From positions 248,001 to 312,000 of the forward strand of contig NZ_CP072877.1 in assembly GCF_017968845.1 (NCBI RefSeq): a DNA stretch of 64,000 nt, written 5' to 3'. Of the stretch, positions 1 through 10,713 are shown in pieces. The notes below the pieces were generated by a model, which saw only the letters and a list, made by a program, of their open reading frames with translations, did not search any database and had not been told where the DNA came from. The translations under genes were made by a program, and so were the position numbers. The stretch is from Microbacterium sp. NIBRBAC000506063 (GTDB lineage Bacteria; Actinomycetota; Actinomycetes; Actinomycetales; Microbacteriaceae). The first letter of the stretch is position 1; every line of letters begins with the position of its first letter.

Positions 1-39
1 GGTGTTCGTGGGGAACGTTATCGCAACAGGGTAACGATC

Positions 40-1389
40 ATGAACAAGAAGACGCGGTGCCAGGCCGGCGCCGGAATCGTGCTGTCCTTCGTTCTCACCT
101 TCGCCGGGTTCGCCGCAGCTCCCGCGGTCGCCGCCCCGCCTCCCGTCGCCACGGCTCCCGTCGTCGCTGCATCGACGAAGCTGCCCTGCACCGGCACGAC
201 CGCCGCGGAGACGAGGAAGATCATCCTCGACGCGACGAACGCTCAGCGGAAGAAGGCGGGCAAGAGCCCGCTGGCGTCGAATGCCGCTATGAACACGGTC
301 GCCGCGAACTGGTCGGCGCAGATGGCGAAGAACAAGAAGCTCAGCCACAATCCGAAGTACAGCACGCAGATCCCCAAGGGGTCCAGTCGGAGCGGTGAGA
401 ACGTCGCCGCCGGCTACAAGGTGCGCGAGGTCACGCCCGCCTGGATCGCGTCAGCCGGCCACCGCGCGAACATCGAGCAGAGCGGTTACACGCATATCGG
501 CATCGGCGTCGCCTGCAGGGATGGCTATCCGTATTACACGCAGGTGTTCGGCTCCTACGCGTCGTCACCGGCGACGGCCTCCTCGTCGAGCAGCGGCTCC
601 GCGTACAAGACGAAGTCGTCTGTGAACATGCGGTCGGGTGCGGGGACGAGTTACAAGGTGCTCACGACGCTGAAGGCGGGGACGAGTGTCGGGAAGATCC
701 TGAAGAAGTCGGGTGCGTGGGCGCAGGTGAAGGTCGGCACACGCACGGGATGGGTGCACAGCGACTACCTCACGACCGGTGCGACGACGGCATCCGCGTC
801 GTCGTCGACCACGCCCAAGACGACCGCCGCGGTGAACATGCGGTCGGGTGCGGGGACGAGTTACAAGGTGCTCACCACGCTGAAGGCGGGGACGAGTGTT
901 GGGAAGATCCTGAAGAGGTCGGGTGCGTGGGCGCAGGTGAAGGTCGGTACGCGCACGGGGTGGGTGCACAGCGACTACCTGACGGCGATCGCGTCGTCGT
1001 CCTCAGCGTCGACGTCATCGTCGACGTCAAAAACGACGGGGTCCGTGAACATGCGGTCGGGCGCGGGGACGGGCTACAAGGTGCTCACGACCCTGAAGTC
1101 GGGCACGAGCGTCGGGAAGGCGCTGAAGAAGTCCGGTGTGTGGATCCAGGTCAAGGTCGGCAGCACCACCGGGTGGGTGCACAGCAAGTACCTGACCGTG
1201 AGCGCTACGTCCACCTATACGACGAAGTCCTCGGTGAATTTCCGCTCGGGTGCGGGGACGGGGCACAGCGTGTACTCGACGCTGAAGGCCGGGACGAATG
1301 TGGGGAAGCCTCTTGCGCAGTCCGGCTCCTGGATCCAGGTGAAGGTCGGCACACGCACAGGATGGCTGCACAGTGACTATCTGAAGTGA
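40..1389 (+). CDS. Secreted CAP-domain protein with four SH3b repeats
   Basis: The 449-residue product begins with a signal peptide (positively charged MNKKTR, hydrophobic core, Ala-rich cleavage region near residue 32). A CAP/SCP domain (YkwD-like) follows at about residues 55-175; it contains the conserved 'SGENVA' and 'SAGHRANI' motifs. Four bacterial SH3 domains of about 60 residues then follow, separated by Ser/Thr-rich linkers, each with the pattern 'VNMRSGAGTSYKVL...GTRTGWVHSDYL'. Such proteins are exported and the SH3b units usually bind cell-wall peptidoglycan. The enzymatic role of bacterial CAP domains is not settled, so no activity is assigned. It is monocistronic, with an intrinsic terminator directly after the stop codon. 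Confidence 0.9.
   Translation: MNKKTRCQAGAGIVLSFVLTFAGFAAAPAVAAPPPVATAPVVAASTKLPCTGTTAAETRKIILDATNAQRKKAGKSPLASNAAMNTVAANWSAQMAKNKKLSHNPKYSTQIPKGSSRSGENVAAGYKVREVTPAWIASAGHRANIEQSGYTHIGIGVACRDGYPYYTQVFGSYASSPATASSSSSGSAYKTKSSVNMRSGAGTSYKVLTTLKAGTSVGKILKKSGAWAQVKVGTRTGWVHSDYLTTGATTASASSSTTPKTTAAVNMRSGAGTSYKVLTTLKAGTSVGKILKRSGAWAQVKVGTRTGWVHSDYLTAIASSSSASTSSSTSKTTGSVNMRSGAGTGYKVLTTLKSGTSVGKALKKSGVWIQVKVGSTTGWVHSKYLTVSATSTYTTKSSVNFRSGAGTGHSVYSTLKAGTNVGKPLAQSGSWIQVKVGTRTGWLHSDYLK
617..1386 (+). repeat. Tandem SH3b-encoding DNA repeats
   Basis: Four DNA copies of an SH3b unit lie at roughly 617-775, 823-985, 1030-1198 and 1219-1386. The first two are nearly identical at nucleotide level over more than 140 bases, including synonymous positions. 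This points to recent duplication or gene conversion rather than protein-level selection alone. Copy number could vary between strains. Confidence 0.85.
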
Positions 1390-1400
1390 TCAGAAAACGA

Positions 1401-1429
1401 AAAATCCCCGGCTTGACCGGGGATTTTTT
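1401..1429 (+). terminator. Intrinsic terminator after the CAP/SH3 gene
   Basis: An inverted repeat AAATCCCCGG / CCGGGGATTT with a 5-nt loop (CTTGA) is followed by a T run, eleven bases after the stop codon. The A-rich 5' side means it could also act on the minus strand for the adjacent tRNA gene. Confidence 0.9.
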
Positions 1430-1430
1430 G

Positions 1431-1502
1431 TGGACCTGAGGGGACTCGAACCCCTGACCCCTGCATGCCATGCAGGTGCGCTACCAGCTGCGCCACAGGC
1501 CC
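1431..1502 (-). tRNA. tRNA-Ala (anticodon GGC)
   Basis: Read on the minus strand, the acceptor stem GGGCCTG pairs with CAGGTCC (one G-T wobble) and the discriminator is A. The D arm, the anticodon stem CCTGC/GCAGG with loop ATGGCAT (anticodon GGC, Ala GCC codons) and the T arm with GGTTCGAGTCC are all present. The CCA end is not encoded. It faces the CAP/SH3 gene and shares the bidirectional terminator between them. Confidence 0.93.
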
Positions 1503-1653
1503 AGATGCCGCCCCGTAGAAGCCCGGGGCAACTCGAATAGATTACTACACGGTCCGCCTGCTGCGCGAATCGAGTGCGATGTCGCGGTGAATCGCCGACG
1601 CAGTGCATGCAGTCGCATGGAATAGGCGTCGCATCCGAAGAGTTGGACCGAGT

Positions 1654-2721
1654 GTGGAGACCTTCGACAGCATCGTGATCGGCGCCGGTCAGGCCGGCCT
1701 CTCCGCGTCGTACCACCTGCAGCGCCTGGGCGTCCGGCACCTCGTGCTCGACGCCGATGAGCGGCCAGGAGGCGCCTGGCAGCATCGATGGGATGCGCTC
1801 ACCATGCACGACGTCCACGGCGTCGCGGAGCTCCCCGACGACACGCCGCCGGCCCGAGACTCCCGACGGGCCAAGGAGGCGGTGCCGGAGTCCTTCGCCG
1901 CCTATGAGCGGAAGCACGAGCTGCCCGTCCTCCGTCCGGTTCAGGTCGACACGGTCACCGATGACGGCGGCGTCCTCGTCGTGCACGCCGGCGACCGCAG
2001 CTGGCGAGCCCGCACGATCGTCAATGCCACCGGCACCTGGACCCATCCGTTCCTGCCGCACTACCCGGGGATGGAGACATTTCTCGGCGAGCAGCTGCAC
2101 ACCGTCGACTACCCCGGCCCGGAGCACTTCCGCGGCAAGCGCGTGCTCGTCGTCGGCGGGGGAGCGTCCGCGGTGCAGTTCCTGGGGGCGCTGCGGCCGA
2201 TCACCGACACGCTCTGGGTGACGCGCAGCGAACCGGTGTGGCGGGAGGACGGTTTCGCGACCGACGAGGCGCGGATCGCCGCTGTGGCGATGGTCGAAGC
2301 GCGTGTCGCCCAGGGTCTGCCGCCGCAGAGCGTCGTCAGCGTCACCGGGCTCGCGCTGCGACCGCAGGAGCGCGAGGCGGAGCGCCTCGGCGCCTATGAG
2401 CGGCATCCGATGTTCTCCTCCATCGAGCCCGACGGCGTGCGCTGGGCCGACGGACGCTTCGAACGTGTGGATGTGATCCTCTGGGCGACCGGATTCCGAC
2501 CCGCGATCTCTCACCTCGCGCCGCTGAAGCTGCGCGGGCCGCAGGGCGGCATCCAGCTCGATCGCAACGGGCGCGGCACGACCGCCGTCCGCGACCGGCG
2601 CGTGCAGCTGGTCGGCTATGGCCCCTCTGCGAGCACGATCGGCGCCAACCGCGCCGGACGTACCGCGGCCCGCGGGGTGAAGCGGGCCCTCGAGGCGCAA
2701 CCGGCGGTCACCACCGGTTGA
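1654..2721 (+). CDS. FAD/NAD(P)-dependent oxidoreductase (CzcO / flavin monooxygenase-like)
   Basis: About 355 residues. The N-terminal dinucleotide-binding motif 'VIGAGQAG' (FAD) is followed by 'RPGGAWQHRWDALTMHD', a pattern of the flavin monooxygenase/CzcO group. A second Rossmann motif, 'VLVVGGGASA', for NAD(P)H lies near residue 165, and 'ILWATGFRP' near residue 270 is the usual ATG motif of the family. I chose the GTG at 1654 because the FAD motif then starts within ten residues of the N-terminus; an in-frame ATG at 1603 is possible. The cytosolic substrate is unknown and the gene stands alone, so function beyond class is not assigned. Confidence 0.82.
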   Translation: METFDSIVIGAGQAGLSASYHLQRLGVRHLVLDADERPGGAWQHRWDALTMHDVHGVAELPDDTPPARDSRRAKEAVPESFAAYERKHELPVLRPVQVDTVTDDGGVLVVHAGDRSWRARTIVNATGTWTHPFLPHYPGMETFLGEQLHTVDYPGPEHFRGKRVLVVGGGASAVQFLGALRPITDTLWVTRSEPVWREDGFATDEARIAAVAMVEARVAQGLPPQSVVSVTGLALRPQEREAERLGAYERHPMFSSIEPDGVRWADGRFERVDVILWATGFRPAISHLAPLKLRGPQGGIQLDRNGRGTTAVRDRRVQLVGYGPSASTIGANRAGRTAARGVKRALEAQPAVTTG

Positions 2722-2799
2722 GGACGTCCTCCACTCGGCGATTCTCATCAGAGCAGGACGTCGGTCGTGGCCACGAGAGCGGGCCCGTACTCTGGAGCC

Positions 2800-4011
2800 A
2801 TGAGAGCGTGGGGAGTCGCCGCCGTCCTCGCCGTCGCGGTGTCGCTTCCCGGAACAGCAACCGTCGTCGGCGAGACCTCGGAACCGGAGGCGACGCCGGC
2901 GACGGTGGCCACGTCGGTGCGAGTGGAGGCGGCGGCATCCGATGCCGTGGACATTGCCGCCGCCGAGGCGGTGACCGAGATGAGCACGCGCGAGCGGGCG
3001 GCGAGCATCGTCATGGGGCACATCGCGACCACGGATGCCGCGGCGCTGCGCGAGTACATGACCGACACCGGCATCGGCGGCTTCATCCTCATGGGCGACA
3101 ACGTGCCGGAGACCGAGGCGCAGCTGCGGGAGATCGTCTCGGCGCTCACGGTCGACGACCTGCTTCCTCCGCTCCTCGCGATCGACCAGGAGGGCGGTGT
3201 CGTCAGCCGCCTGCCCTGGGACGACTTCGCCTCGCCGCGTGCCCTGCGCACAGCGCCCGTGGCAGAGACCGCCGAGGCGTTCAGTGGCCGTGGTTCGCTC
3301 GTCGCGCGCGCCGGTGTCGATGTCAACTTCGGCATCGTCGCCGACCACACCGCGGATGCCGGCTCCTTCATCCACTCGCGGGTACTCGGCACGACCCCGG
3401 CCGCGGCGGCCGAGCGGGTGACTGCCGCCGTGCGGGGCGAAGGCGCAGTCGTCGCGTCGACCCTCAAGCACTTCCCGGGGCACGGCGCCGCGCCGGGAGA
3501 CTCGCACCGGGTCGTCCCCACCACCTCGATACCGCTGGCGCAGTGGCGGCAGACCGACGCCCTGCCGTTCGTCGCGGGGATCGACGCCGGTGCGGAGATG
3601 GTGATGTTCGGGCACCTCGCGTACACGGCGGTCGACGAGGCGCCGGCCTCGCTCTCCGCGCGCTGGCACGAGATTCTCCGCGACGACCTCGGCTTCGACG
3701 GCATCGCCGTCACCGACGACCTCGGCATGCTGCAGGCCACCGGCATCGCCGCCTATGCCGACCCGGTCGCCAACGCGGTGGCCGCGGTCGTCGCCGGCAA
3801 CGACCTCGTCCTGGCCGTGATGTTCACGAACGCCTCCTCGGCCGGAGAGATCGTCGACGGCCTCGTCACCGCCGTCGACACCGGAGGGCTGGACGCCGCA
3901 CGCCTGCAGGAGGCCGCCGAACGGGTGCTGACCCTGCGTCTGCGGATCGCGGCATCCGGAGACACGATGCTGCCCTGCCCGGACTGCACACCGGTCGCTC
4001 AGTCCGACTGA
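2800..4011 (+). CDS. Secreted glycoside hydrolase family 3 (beta-N-acetylhexosaminidase-like)
   Basis: The 403-residue product has an N-terminal signal peptide (MRAWGVAAVLAVAVSLPGTA), followed by a low-complexity Ala/Thr/Glu stretch and a single GH3 catalytic barrel. The family marks are visible: 'IDQEGG' near residue 128, 'KHFPGHGAAPGDSH' near residue 222 (the Asp/His general acid-base loop typical of NagZ-type enzymes), and 'VTDDLGM' near residue 305 carrying the Asp nucleophile. By family it cleaves terminal beta-N-acetylglucosamine residues, probably from cell-wall fragments outside the cell. Start ATG 2800 gives a good signal peptide; in-frame upstream codons do not. Confidence 0.88.
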   Translation: MRAWGVAAVLAVAVSLPGTATVVGETSEPEATPATVATSVRVEAAASDAVDIAAAEAVTEMSTRERAASIVMGHIATTDAAALREYMTDTGIGGFILMGDNVPETEAQLREIVSALTVDDLLPPLLAIDQEGGVVSRLPWDDFASPRALRTAPVAETAEAFSGRGSLVARAGVDVNFGIVADHTADAGSFIHSRVLGTTPAAAAERVTAAVRGEGAVVASTLKHFPGHGAAPGDSHRVVPTTSIPLAQWRQTDALPFVAGIDAGAEMVMFGHLAYTAVDEAPASLSARWHEILRDDLGFDGIAVTDDLGMLQATGIAAYADPVANAVAAVVAGNDLVLAVMFTNASSAGEIVDGLVTAVDTGGLDAARLQEAAERVLTLRLRIAASGDTMLPCPDCTPVAQSD

Positions 4012-4884
4012 CCCGCGTCCTCGCCCAGCCAGGCGCGGAGGACCTCCGCCCGGAGCGCATTGCCGCGCTCGGCGAACTCCCGCTGACGCCGCACGTACTC
4101 GGCCTTCCCCTCGGGCGTCTCGATCCGCACCGGGCGGACGCCCCAGGCAGACAGGTCGTAGGGTGCGGCCTCCATGTCGAGGAGACGGATGTCGCGGGCG
4201 AGCTCGAAGGCGTCCAGCATCAGCTCGCCCGGGACGAGCGGACCGAGCTTGACCGCCCACTTGTAGACGTCCATGCCGGCGTGCAGACACCCCGGCTGCT
4301 CGCGCAGCGGCTGATCATCACGCGTGAGCATGGAGCGATTGCGCGGCACGGCCCGGGGTGAAGAAGCGGAACGCGTCGAAGTGGGTGCACCGCAGCTCGT
4401 GGGCCTCGACGACGGCATCCGTCCCCGCCCGGCCGAGCCGCAGCGGAACCGGATGCCGGTGCTCCTCCTCGCGGTACACCATGGCCCACTCGTGCAGCCC
4501 GAAGCAGCCGAACTGGGCGGGGCGCCGCGCGGTCGCACGCAGCATCCGCTCGATCAGAGCCGCCAGGGCCGGCTTCTCGCGCGCGAAGGCCGCGGCGTCG
4601 GGGCGCAGTGCGCCCGGAGTGGAGCCGGGCGCGTACCAGCGCCAGTCCGCGCGCTCCGTGCCCGCGGCATCCGCCAGTTCGACGCCGGCTCCGGGGTGCC
4701 ATCGGCGCAGCAGCGACGGGCGATAGGAGTAGTAGGTGAACAGGAAGTCCCAGACGGGATGCTTCTCACCCCGCGCCGCCCGGTCGCGGTGAGCCTGCGT
4801 CAGCGCGTCGGCTCGCCGGCGATGGTCGGCTTCGCGGGCGCGCCAGACGTCGCTCTCGAGGGTCTGGACGGTCAGAGCGGGCAC
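3999..4884 (-). CDS. Conserved actinobacterial protein (often annotated 3-methyladenine DNA glycosylase), one frame break
   Basis: Two minus-strand frames together make one protein of about 295 residues. The N-terminal part (4884 to about 4350) has 'HPVWDFLFTYYSYRPSLLRRWHPG', and the C-terminal part (about 4350 to 3999) has 'PGCLHAGMDVYKW'. The frame changes at about 4347-4350 in a CCCGGGG stretch; restoring one base joins 'FFTPG' to 'AVPRNRSMLTRDD'. Homologues in actinobacteria carry the 3-methyladenine glycosylase label, but I see no helix-hairpin-helix glycosylase signature, so that function is doubtful. The break looks like a sequencing undercall, not decay. It overlaps the 3' end of the GH3 gene tail to tail. 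Confidence 0.7.
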
Positions 4885-4929
4885 CCTACGAGGCTAAGGC
4901 GTGTCCGAGCATCTCGCATGCGCTGAGCG

Positions 4930-5955
4930 TCACCGCATGATGCCGGCGCGGGCGAGCCGCTTGCGCAGCCCCGCACCGTCGGATGCCGCGACCCACGGCA
5001 CCCCGTCGTCCGCGTGATCGGCGTCCGGCGCACGGCCTCCGGCGAGCACGGCCTCGGCGGTGGAGAGACGCCGGATGGCGACGCCGGCGACCGCGTCCGG
5101 GTGCTCCTTCTCGAACTGGGCGTAGATGGCCTCGTCGTGCTGCCCGTCGTCGCCGATGAGCAGCCACTTCACACCGGGGAACTCCTCGGCGAGGCGCCGC
5201 AGATTGGTGACCTTGTGCTCACGGCCGCTGCGGAACCAGCGGTCGTGGGTGGGTCCCCAGTCGGTGAGGAGCATCGCCCCTCGGGAACAGGTGACGACTG
5301 AGGAAGCGCTGGAGCGTCGGGGCGACGTTCCAGGCCCCGGTGGAGAGGTAGATCACCGGAGATCCCGGGTTCTGCGCGACGAGTCGCTCGAGCAGGACGG
5401 CCATACCGGGAACGGGGAGACGCGCGTGCTCGTCGACGACGAACGAGTTCCAGGCGGCGACCAGCGGACGGGGCAGTGCCGTGACCATGACGGTGTCGTC
5501 GACATCGCTGATGATGCCGAAGTCGGTGTCCTCGCCGACGATGAACGCCCGCGCGCGCACGGGCTCCTGGTCCTCGACCGACATCGTGAACTCCTGCCAG
5601 CCGCCGGGCAGATCCGCCGGCACGACGCTGTCGATCACCCCGCCGCGATCGGCCATGAGCTCGTGGACGGTGTCACCGATGCGCACGTGGACGGGCGCGA
5701 AGCTCACCGGAACGCCGATGAAGCTGCGCCATCCGCGCACGCTCGCGAGCTCTCCGGTTCTGGTCTTCTTGCGCGGACGGACGATCAGCACGCGCCCGAC
5801 GACGCGCACCCAGCCCGGACCGCCGTAGCCCTGGAAGGGCACGACCGAGGGCTTGCGGCCGCGTCTGCGGGCATGCCCTTCGCGCCACACATGCATGCGG
5901 TGCTCGAAGCGGGCGAGCCGGTGGATTCGGCGCTTCTCGGGGGTGCGTCAGCCAT
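4930..5955 (-). CDS. DUF2183 / App1-like phosphatidate phosphatase domain protein, two frame breaks
   Basis: Reassembled, the protein has about 340 residues. 'IISDVDDTVM' near the middle is the DxDxT catalytic motif of HAD-type App1 phosphatases, and 'LIGDDGQHD' nearer the C-terminus is the acidic motif typical of DUF2183. Frame breaks lie at about 5940 (run of G; start ATG at 5955 read as MADAPPEKRRIHRLARF once one base is restored) and about 5277 (joining 'HLFPRG' to 'AMLLTDWGPTHD'). By family it should be a phosphatase acting on phosphatidic acid or a related phosphoester. Soluble, with no signal peptide. Divergent from pabB; the promoter region between them is short. Confidence 0.8.
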
Positions 5956-6039
5956 CCCGTCCAGTCTTTCATGCCGTACCGGGCATCTTCCGGAGAAGTC
6001 GCACAATCTTCCTCCGCGGTTCCTGCGTACGCTGGACAG

Positions 6040-7358
6040 GTGACCGATCGCCTGCGCCCGGCAGCCCGCGCCCTGACGGGCTGGGCCGACCCCTCGTGGC
6101 TCTTCGCCGCGGGCGAGGCGCTTGAGCCGCACGCCTTCTGGCTCGATGCGGGATCGGATGCCGCTGAGGGCTGGAGCTACCTCGGTTCCGGAACGCCGGA
6201 TGCCGCCGGCCCCGACCATGTCGTCATCGACGGTTCCCTCGCATTGCCGACGGATGCGGGCGAGCCGCCCTTCCGCGGCGGATCGGTCGGCTGGCTCGAC
6301 TACGAGAGCGGCGCCGCGCGCGCCGGGGCACCGGTGGAGGCGGGGAGTCGCCCGCGTGGCTGCGGGCGGACCGTCTCCTCGCCTTCGATCACGCACGACG
6401 TGTGGTGTGGGCCGTGGCGCCTTCCGAGGAGATCGATGACTGGGTGGCGGAGGCGTCCGCCCGCATCGCCGTGGTCGCGGCGCCCGCCGCCCTCGCCGAG
6501 CCACCGGGCGACGCTGCAGCATCCGCCCGCCATACCCCGAGGACTACGCCGCCCTCATCGAGGAGTGCCGCGAGCTCATCCGCCGTGGCGAGGCGTACCA
6601 GCTCTGTCTCACGACGCGGTTCTCCGTCGTGGGGGACGTGGATCCGGTCGCGACATATCTGCGGCTGCGGGCGGCGACGCCCGCACACCACGGCGGTTTC
6701 ATCCGGGTCGGCGACCGGGCGCTGCTGAGCGCGAGCCCCGAGCAGTTCCTGCACGCGGAGGCGGGCCGCATCCGCACGCGCCCGATCAAGGGCACTCGGC
6801 CTCGGGGATCGGATGCGGCATCCGACGCCGCCCTCGCCGCCGAGCTCGTCGAGAGCGTCAAGGAGCGCGCCGAGAACGTCATGATCGTCGATCTCATGCG
6901 CAACGACCTCTCGCGCATCTGCGAGCCCGGTTCCATCCGCGTCGATGCGCTCTTCGCGGTGGAGAGCTACCCGGCCGTGCATCAGCTCGTGAGCACGGTG
7001 AGCGGCACGACCGTCGCCGGCGCCGACGTCGAGCGCCTGTGGGAGGTCGCCTTCCCGCCGGCAGCATGACCGGTGCACCCAAGCTCTCGGCGATGACGCA
7101 CCTGCACGCCCTCGAAGGCGGACCGCGCGGCGTCTACAGCGGGTGTTTCGGCTACGTCGGCGACGACGGCGCGCTCGACCTCGCGATGGTGATCCGCAGC
7201 ATCGTGACCGCTCCGGGAGGGGCGTATGTCGGTGCCGGGGCGGGATCACGTGGAGATCGGATGCCGCAGCCGAGGTCGCCGAGGTCGCCACCAAGGCGCG
7301 GGCGCCGCTCTCCGCACTCGGTGCCCGGCTGCCCGCCGAATGGGCGGATGCGCGCTGA
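6040..7358 (+). CDS. pabB: Aminodeoxychorismate synthase component I (PabB), several frame breaks
   Basis: Fragments in three frames assemble into one chorismate-binding enzyme of about 440 residues. Visible motifs are 'RGEAYQLCLTTRF', 'RTRPIKGTRPRG', 'VMIVDLMRNDLSRIC' and 'GSMTGAPKLSAM', all conserved in PabB/TrpE catalytic domains. PabB converts chorismate with amide nitrogen to 4-amino-4-deoxychorismate in folate synthesis. Frame breaks fall at about 6344 (GGGG run), about 6530, about 7060 (TTCCCGCCGG) and about 7238 (CCGGGGCGGG). Each is repaired by restoring one G or C. Start GTG 6040. No pabA or pabC is adjacent. The breaks are more likely sequencing errors than a pseudogene because every conserved motif survives. 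Confidence 0.85.
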
Positions 7359-7431
7359 GGCGCGGCTCCGCGGCATCCGATACCCTGGAATGTCTTGATT
7401 TCCTGCGTTCACCCCTGAGATTGGCCGTTCG

Positions 7432-10008
7432 TTGTCCGAGAAGAATTCATCGCCCGTTGAAGCTGTCGACGAAGGGCTGTCGACGCATGCCATCCAGACC
7501 AAGTGGCAGGAGTACTGGGCCGAGAACGCCACCTTCCAGGCCGGCGGCGAAGACGACACGCGGCCGCGCAAGTACGTGCTCGGGATGTTCCCGTACCCCT
7601 CCGGCGACCTGCACATGGGGCACGCCGAGAGCTACGTCTACGTCGACATCGTGGCGCGGTTCTGGCGCCACCGCGGGTACAACGTCCTGAACCCGATCGG
7701 CTGGGACTCCTTCGGGCTGCCCGCCGAGAACGCGGCCATCCAGCGCGGTGCAGACCCGCGCGAGTGGACCTACGCGAACATCGACCAGCACAAGAAGAGC
7801 TTCCGCGAGTACGGCTCGTCCTACGACTGGACGCGGGTGCTGCACACGAGCGACCCCGAGTACTACCGCTGGAACCAGTGGCTGTTCCAGACCCTGTACG
7901 AGCGGGGCCTGGCCTACCGCAAGGACAGCCCGGTCAACTGGTGCCCGAACGACCAGACGGTGCTCGCCAACGAGCAGGTCGTCGACGGTCACTGCGAGCG
8001 CTGCGGCGCCGAGGTGATCAAGAAGAAGCTGACCCAGTGGTACTTCAAGATCACCGACTACGCCGACCGCCTGCTCGACGACCTGAACCAGCTCGAGGGC
8101 TTCTGGCCGCACAAGGTGCTGCAGATGCAGCGCAACTGGATCGGTCGCTCGGTCGGCGCCGACGTCGACTTCACGATCGAGGGCCGCGACGAGCCGGTGA
8201 CGGTCTTCACGACCCGCCCCGACACTCTGCACGGGGCGACCTTCTTCGTCGTCGCGCCCGACTCCGACCTGGCGGCCGAGCTGGCCGCCGACGCGTCGGC
8301 CGAGGTGCGGGAACGCTTCGACGCGTACCTGGCAAAGGTGCAGAAGACCACCGAGATCGACCGCCAGGCCACGGATCGACCCAAGACCGGCGTCTTCCTC
8401 GAGCGCTATGCGGTCAACCCCGTCAACGGCGAGCGCCTGCCGATCTGGGCGGCCGACTACGTGCTGGCCGACTATGGTCACGGCGCGGTCATGGCCGTGC
8501 CCGCGCACGACCAGCGCGACCTCGACTTCGCCCGCGCCTTCGACCTGCCGGTGAAGGTCGTCGTCGACACGACGGCGCCGATCACCGGAGCGATGCCGGT
8601 CATCGAGGTCGATGACGACGGCGTGCCGATCGAGCCCGAGTCGCTGGACGATCAGCACCCGGCGCAGACCGGCATCGCCCTCGCCGGCGAAGGCCGACTG
8701 GTCAACTCCGGCAGTCTCAACGGCCTGTCCAAGCGCAACGCGATCGCCCGCATCATCCAGGAACTCGAGGCGGCCGGGACCGGCCGGGCGGCGAAGAACT
8801 ACCGTCTGCGCGACTGGCTGATCTCGCGTCAACGTTTCTGGGGAACCCCGATCCCGATGATCCACACCGAAGACGGCCGCATCGTCCCGGTGCCCGAAGA
8901 CCAGTTGCCGCTGACACTGCCGGATGCGAAGGGGCTCGACCTCGCGCCCAAGGGCGCCTCACCGCTGGGCGCCATGGGGGATTGGATGGCGACGACCGAC
9001 CCCGAGACGGGGGAGCCGGCGCTGCGCGACCCCGACACGATGGACACCTTCGTCGACAGCTCCTGGTACTTCCTCCGCTTCATGTCGCCGAACAGCGACG
9101 CGGTCGCCTTCGACCCCGCCGAGACGGCGCGCTGGGCGCCGGTGGACACCTACATCGGCGGTGTCGAGCACGCGATCCTGCACCTGCTGTACGCGCGTTT
9201 CATCACGAAGGTACTCTTCGACGCCGGGCTCATCGACTTCACCGAGCCCTTCTCCTCGCTCATCAACCAGGGCATGGTGCTGCTGGGCGGCTCGAAGATG
9301 TCCAAGAGCAAGGGAAACCTCGTCGAGTTCGCCTCGAGCATGGTCGATCCGGGCGCGGACGCGACCCGCGTCGCGCTGACCTTCGCCGGCCCGGTCGAAG
9401 ACGACATCGACTGGAACGACGTCTCCACGACCGGCGCCCAGAAGTTCCTCGCGCGGGCACTGCGCGTGGCGCGGGATGTGGCCAGCCCGGTCGATGTCCT
9501 CTTCAAGGACGGCGACCGCGACCTGCGCCGCGCCACGCACCGGCTCCTGGCCGATGCGCCGGGCCTGGTGGAACAGACGAAGTTCAACGTGCTCGTCGCC
9601 CGCCTCATGGAGCTCGTCAACGTCACCCGTAAGACGATCGACAGCGGCGCCGGAGCGGCCGACCCGGCCGTGCGCGAGGCCGCCGAGACGGTCGCCGTCG
9701 TGCTCGACCTCGTCGCCCCGCACACCGCGGAGGAGATGTGGGAGATCCTCGGGCATGAGCCCTCCGTCGGTCTCGTGCCGTGGCGCAGTGCCGACCCGGC
9801 GCTGCTGGTCGAGGACTCGATCACCGCCGTGGTGCAGGTCAACGGCAAGGTGCGCGCCCAGCTCGAGGTGCCCGCCCGCATCGGCGAGGCGGAGCTCGAG
9901 GAGCTCGCACGCGCCGACAGTCGTGTGATCCGTTCGATCGGTGACAAGGAGATCGTCAAGGTCATCGTCCGCGCGCCGAAGCTGGTGAACTTCGCCGTCA
10001 AGGGCTGA
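7432..10008 (+). CDS. leuS: Leucyl-tRNA synthetase
   Basis: An 858-residue class I aminoacyl-tRNA synthetase that charges tRNA-Leu in the cytosol. The HIGH-type motif is '[10 protein letters not shown]' (about residues 54-63) and the KMSKS motif 'KMSKSKGN' lies near residue 622. The inserted CP1 editing domain contains '[12 protein letters not shown]', and the C-terminal anticodon-binding region ends '[13 protein letters not shown]', as usual for LeuS. The start is a TTG at 7432 with no better upstream codon. The frame is intact over 2.6 kb. I see no T-box or other leader in the short gap after pabB. Confidence 0.97.
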   Translation: MSEKNSSPVEAVDEGLSTHAIQTKWQEYWAENATFQAGGEDDTRPRKYVLGMFPYPSGDLHMGHAESYVYVDIVARFWRHRGYNVLNPIGWDSFGLPAENAAIQRGADPREWTYANIDQHKKSFREYGSSYDWTRVLHTSDPEYYRWNQWLFQTLYERGLAYRKDSPVNWCPNDQTVLANEQVVDGHCERCGAEVIKKKLTQWYFKITDYADRLLDDLNQLEGFWPHKVLQMQRNWIGRSVGADVDFTIEGRDEPVTVFTTRPDTLHGATFFVVAPDSDLAAELAADASAEVRERFDAYLAKVQKTTEIDRQATDRPKTGVFLERYAVNPVNGERLPIWAADYVLADYGHGAVMAVPAHDQRDLDFARAFDLPVKVVVDTTAPITGAMPVIEVDDDGVPIEPESLDDQHPAQTGIALAGEGRLVNSGSLNGLSKRNAIARIIQELEAAGTGRAAKNYRLRDWLISRQRFWGTPIPMIHTEDGRIVPVPEDQLPLTLPDAKGLDLAPKGASPLGAMGDWMATTDPETGEPALRDPDTMDTFVDSSWYFLRFMSPNSDAVAFDPAETARWAPVDTYIGGVEHAILHLLYARFITKVLFDAGLIDFTEPFSSLINQGMVLLGGSKMSKSKGNLVEFASSMVDPGADATRVALTFAGPVEDDIDWNDVSTTGAQKFLARALRVARDVASPVDVLFKDGDRDLRRATHRLLADAPGLVEQTKFNVLVARLMELVNVTRKTIDSGAGAADPAVREAAETVAVVLDLVAPHTAEEMWEILGHEPSVGLVPWRSADPALLVEDSITAVVQVNGKVRAQLEVPARIGEAELEELARADSRVIRSIGDKEIVKVIVRAPKLVNFAVKG

Positions 10009-10117
10009 TGCTGCGGCACCGGGCGACCTCTTCTGCACAACGCGGGATTCGTGCGAGTTGTTCATGATCGAGGGGATCCGGGCTCGAAAGGGTGCGCGGC
10101 GTCCGTAGCCTGACGCT

Positions 10118-10713
10118 GTGCCAGACGAGGAGAGCGCAGAGCCACCGGCCCCGGCGAAGCTGCGCCTCGGGCTGGGCGCGGTCGTCGTCCTCGTCATCGG
10201 CGCACTCTCGGTCACGGTCGGGCTCGGTCTGCTGCGGGTCAGACAGCGCCCTCCGAGGCAGTACCGCTGCCCGATGTCGACGTCTCGGCTCCCTCGGGTG
10301 AGGTCTACGTGCACGTGCTCGGCGCGGTCATGCGTCCGGGGCTCTACGTGCTCGACGCTGATGCCCGGGTCGTCGATGCTCTCGCCGCTGCGGGAGGCAC
10401 GAAAGAGGATGCGGATCTGCGGGCGGTCAACCTCGCCCGCCTGCTCAGCGATGGCGAGCAGCTCTTCGTTCCGGTGGCCGGCGAGTCGGAGGGGCCCGGG
10501 GAACCCGCCGCCGCGGGCGACGGGCGCATCGACATCAACACCGCAGACCAGGCGCAGCTGGAGACGCTGCCGCGCATCGGCCCGGCCCTCGCGCAGCGCA
10601 TCATCCAGTGGCGGGAGGCGAACGGTCGCTTCCGCTCCGTCGACGATCTGCTCGCGGTCCCGGGCATCGGCGAGAAGCTCCTGGCGGGTCTACGGGACGC
10701 GGTGCGCGTATGA
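10118..10713 (+). CDS. comEA: Competence protein ComEA (SLBB plus helix-hairpin-helix), one frame break
   Basis: A membrane anchor at about residues 18-40 (VVVLVIGALSVTVGLGLL) is followed by an SLBB domain ('VHVLGAVMRPGLYVLDADARV') and two C-terminal helix-hairpin-helix motifs ('INTADQAQLETLPRIGPALA' and 'VDDLLAVPGIGEKLLAGLR'). ComEA binds incoming double-stranded DNA at the cell surface and hands it to ComEC. A frame break at about 10235 (GCGGGTC, one G missing) separates anchor from SLBB. It overlaps the comEC start by four bases (ATGA), the normal comEA-comEC operon arrangement. Confidence 0.88.

Noticed and set aside
1390..4290. A 966-residue open frame on the minus strand
   Set aside because: It runs antisense through tRNA-Ala, the flavoprotein and the GH3 gene; high G+C makes long antisense frames common, and the protein is low-complexity Arg/Gly/Ala with no domain.
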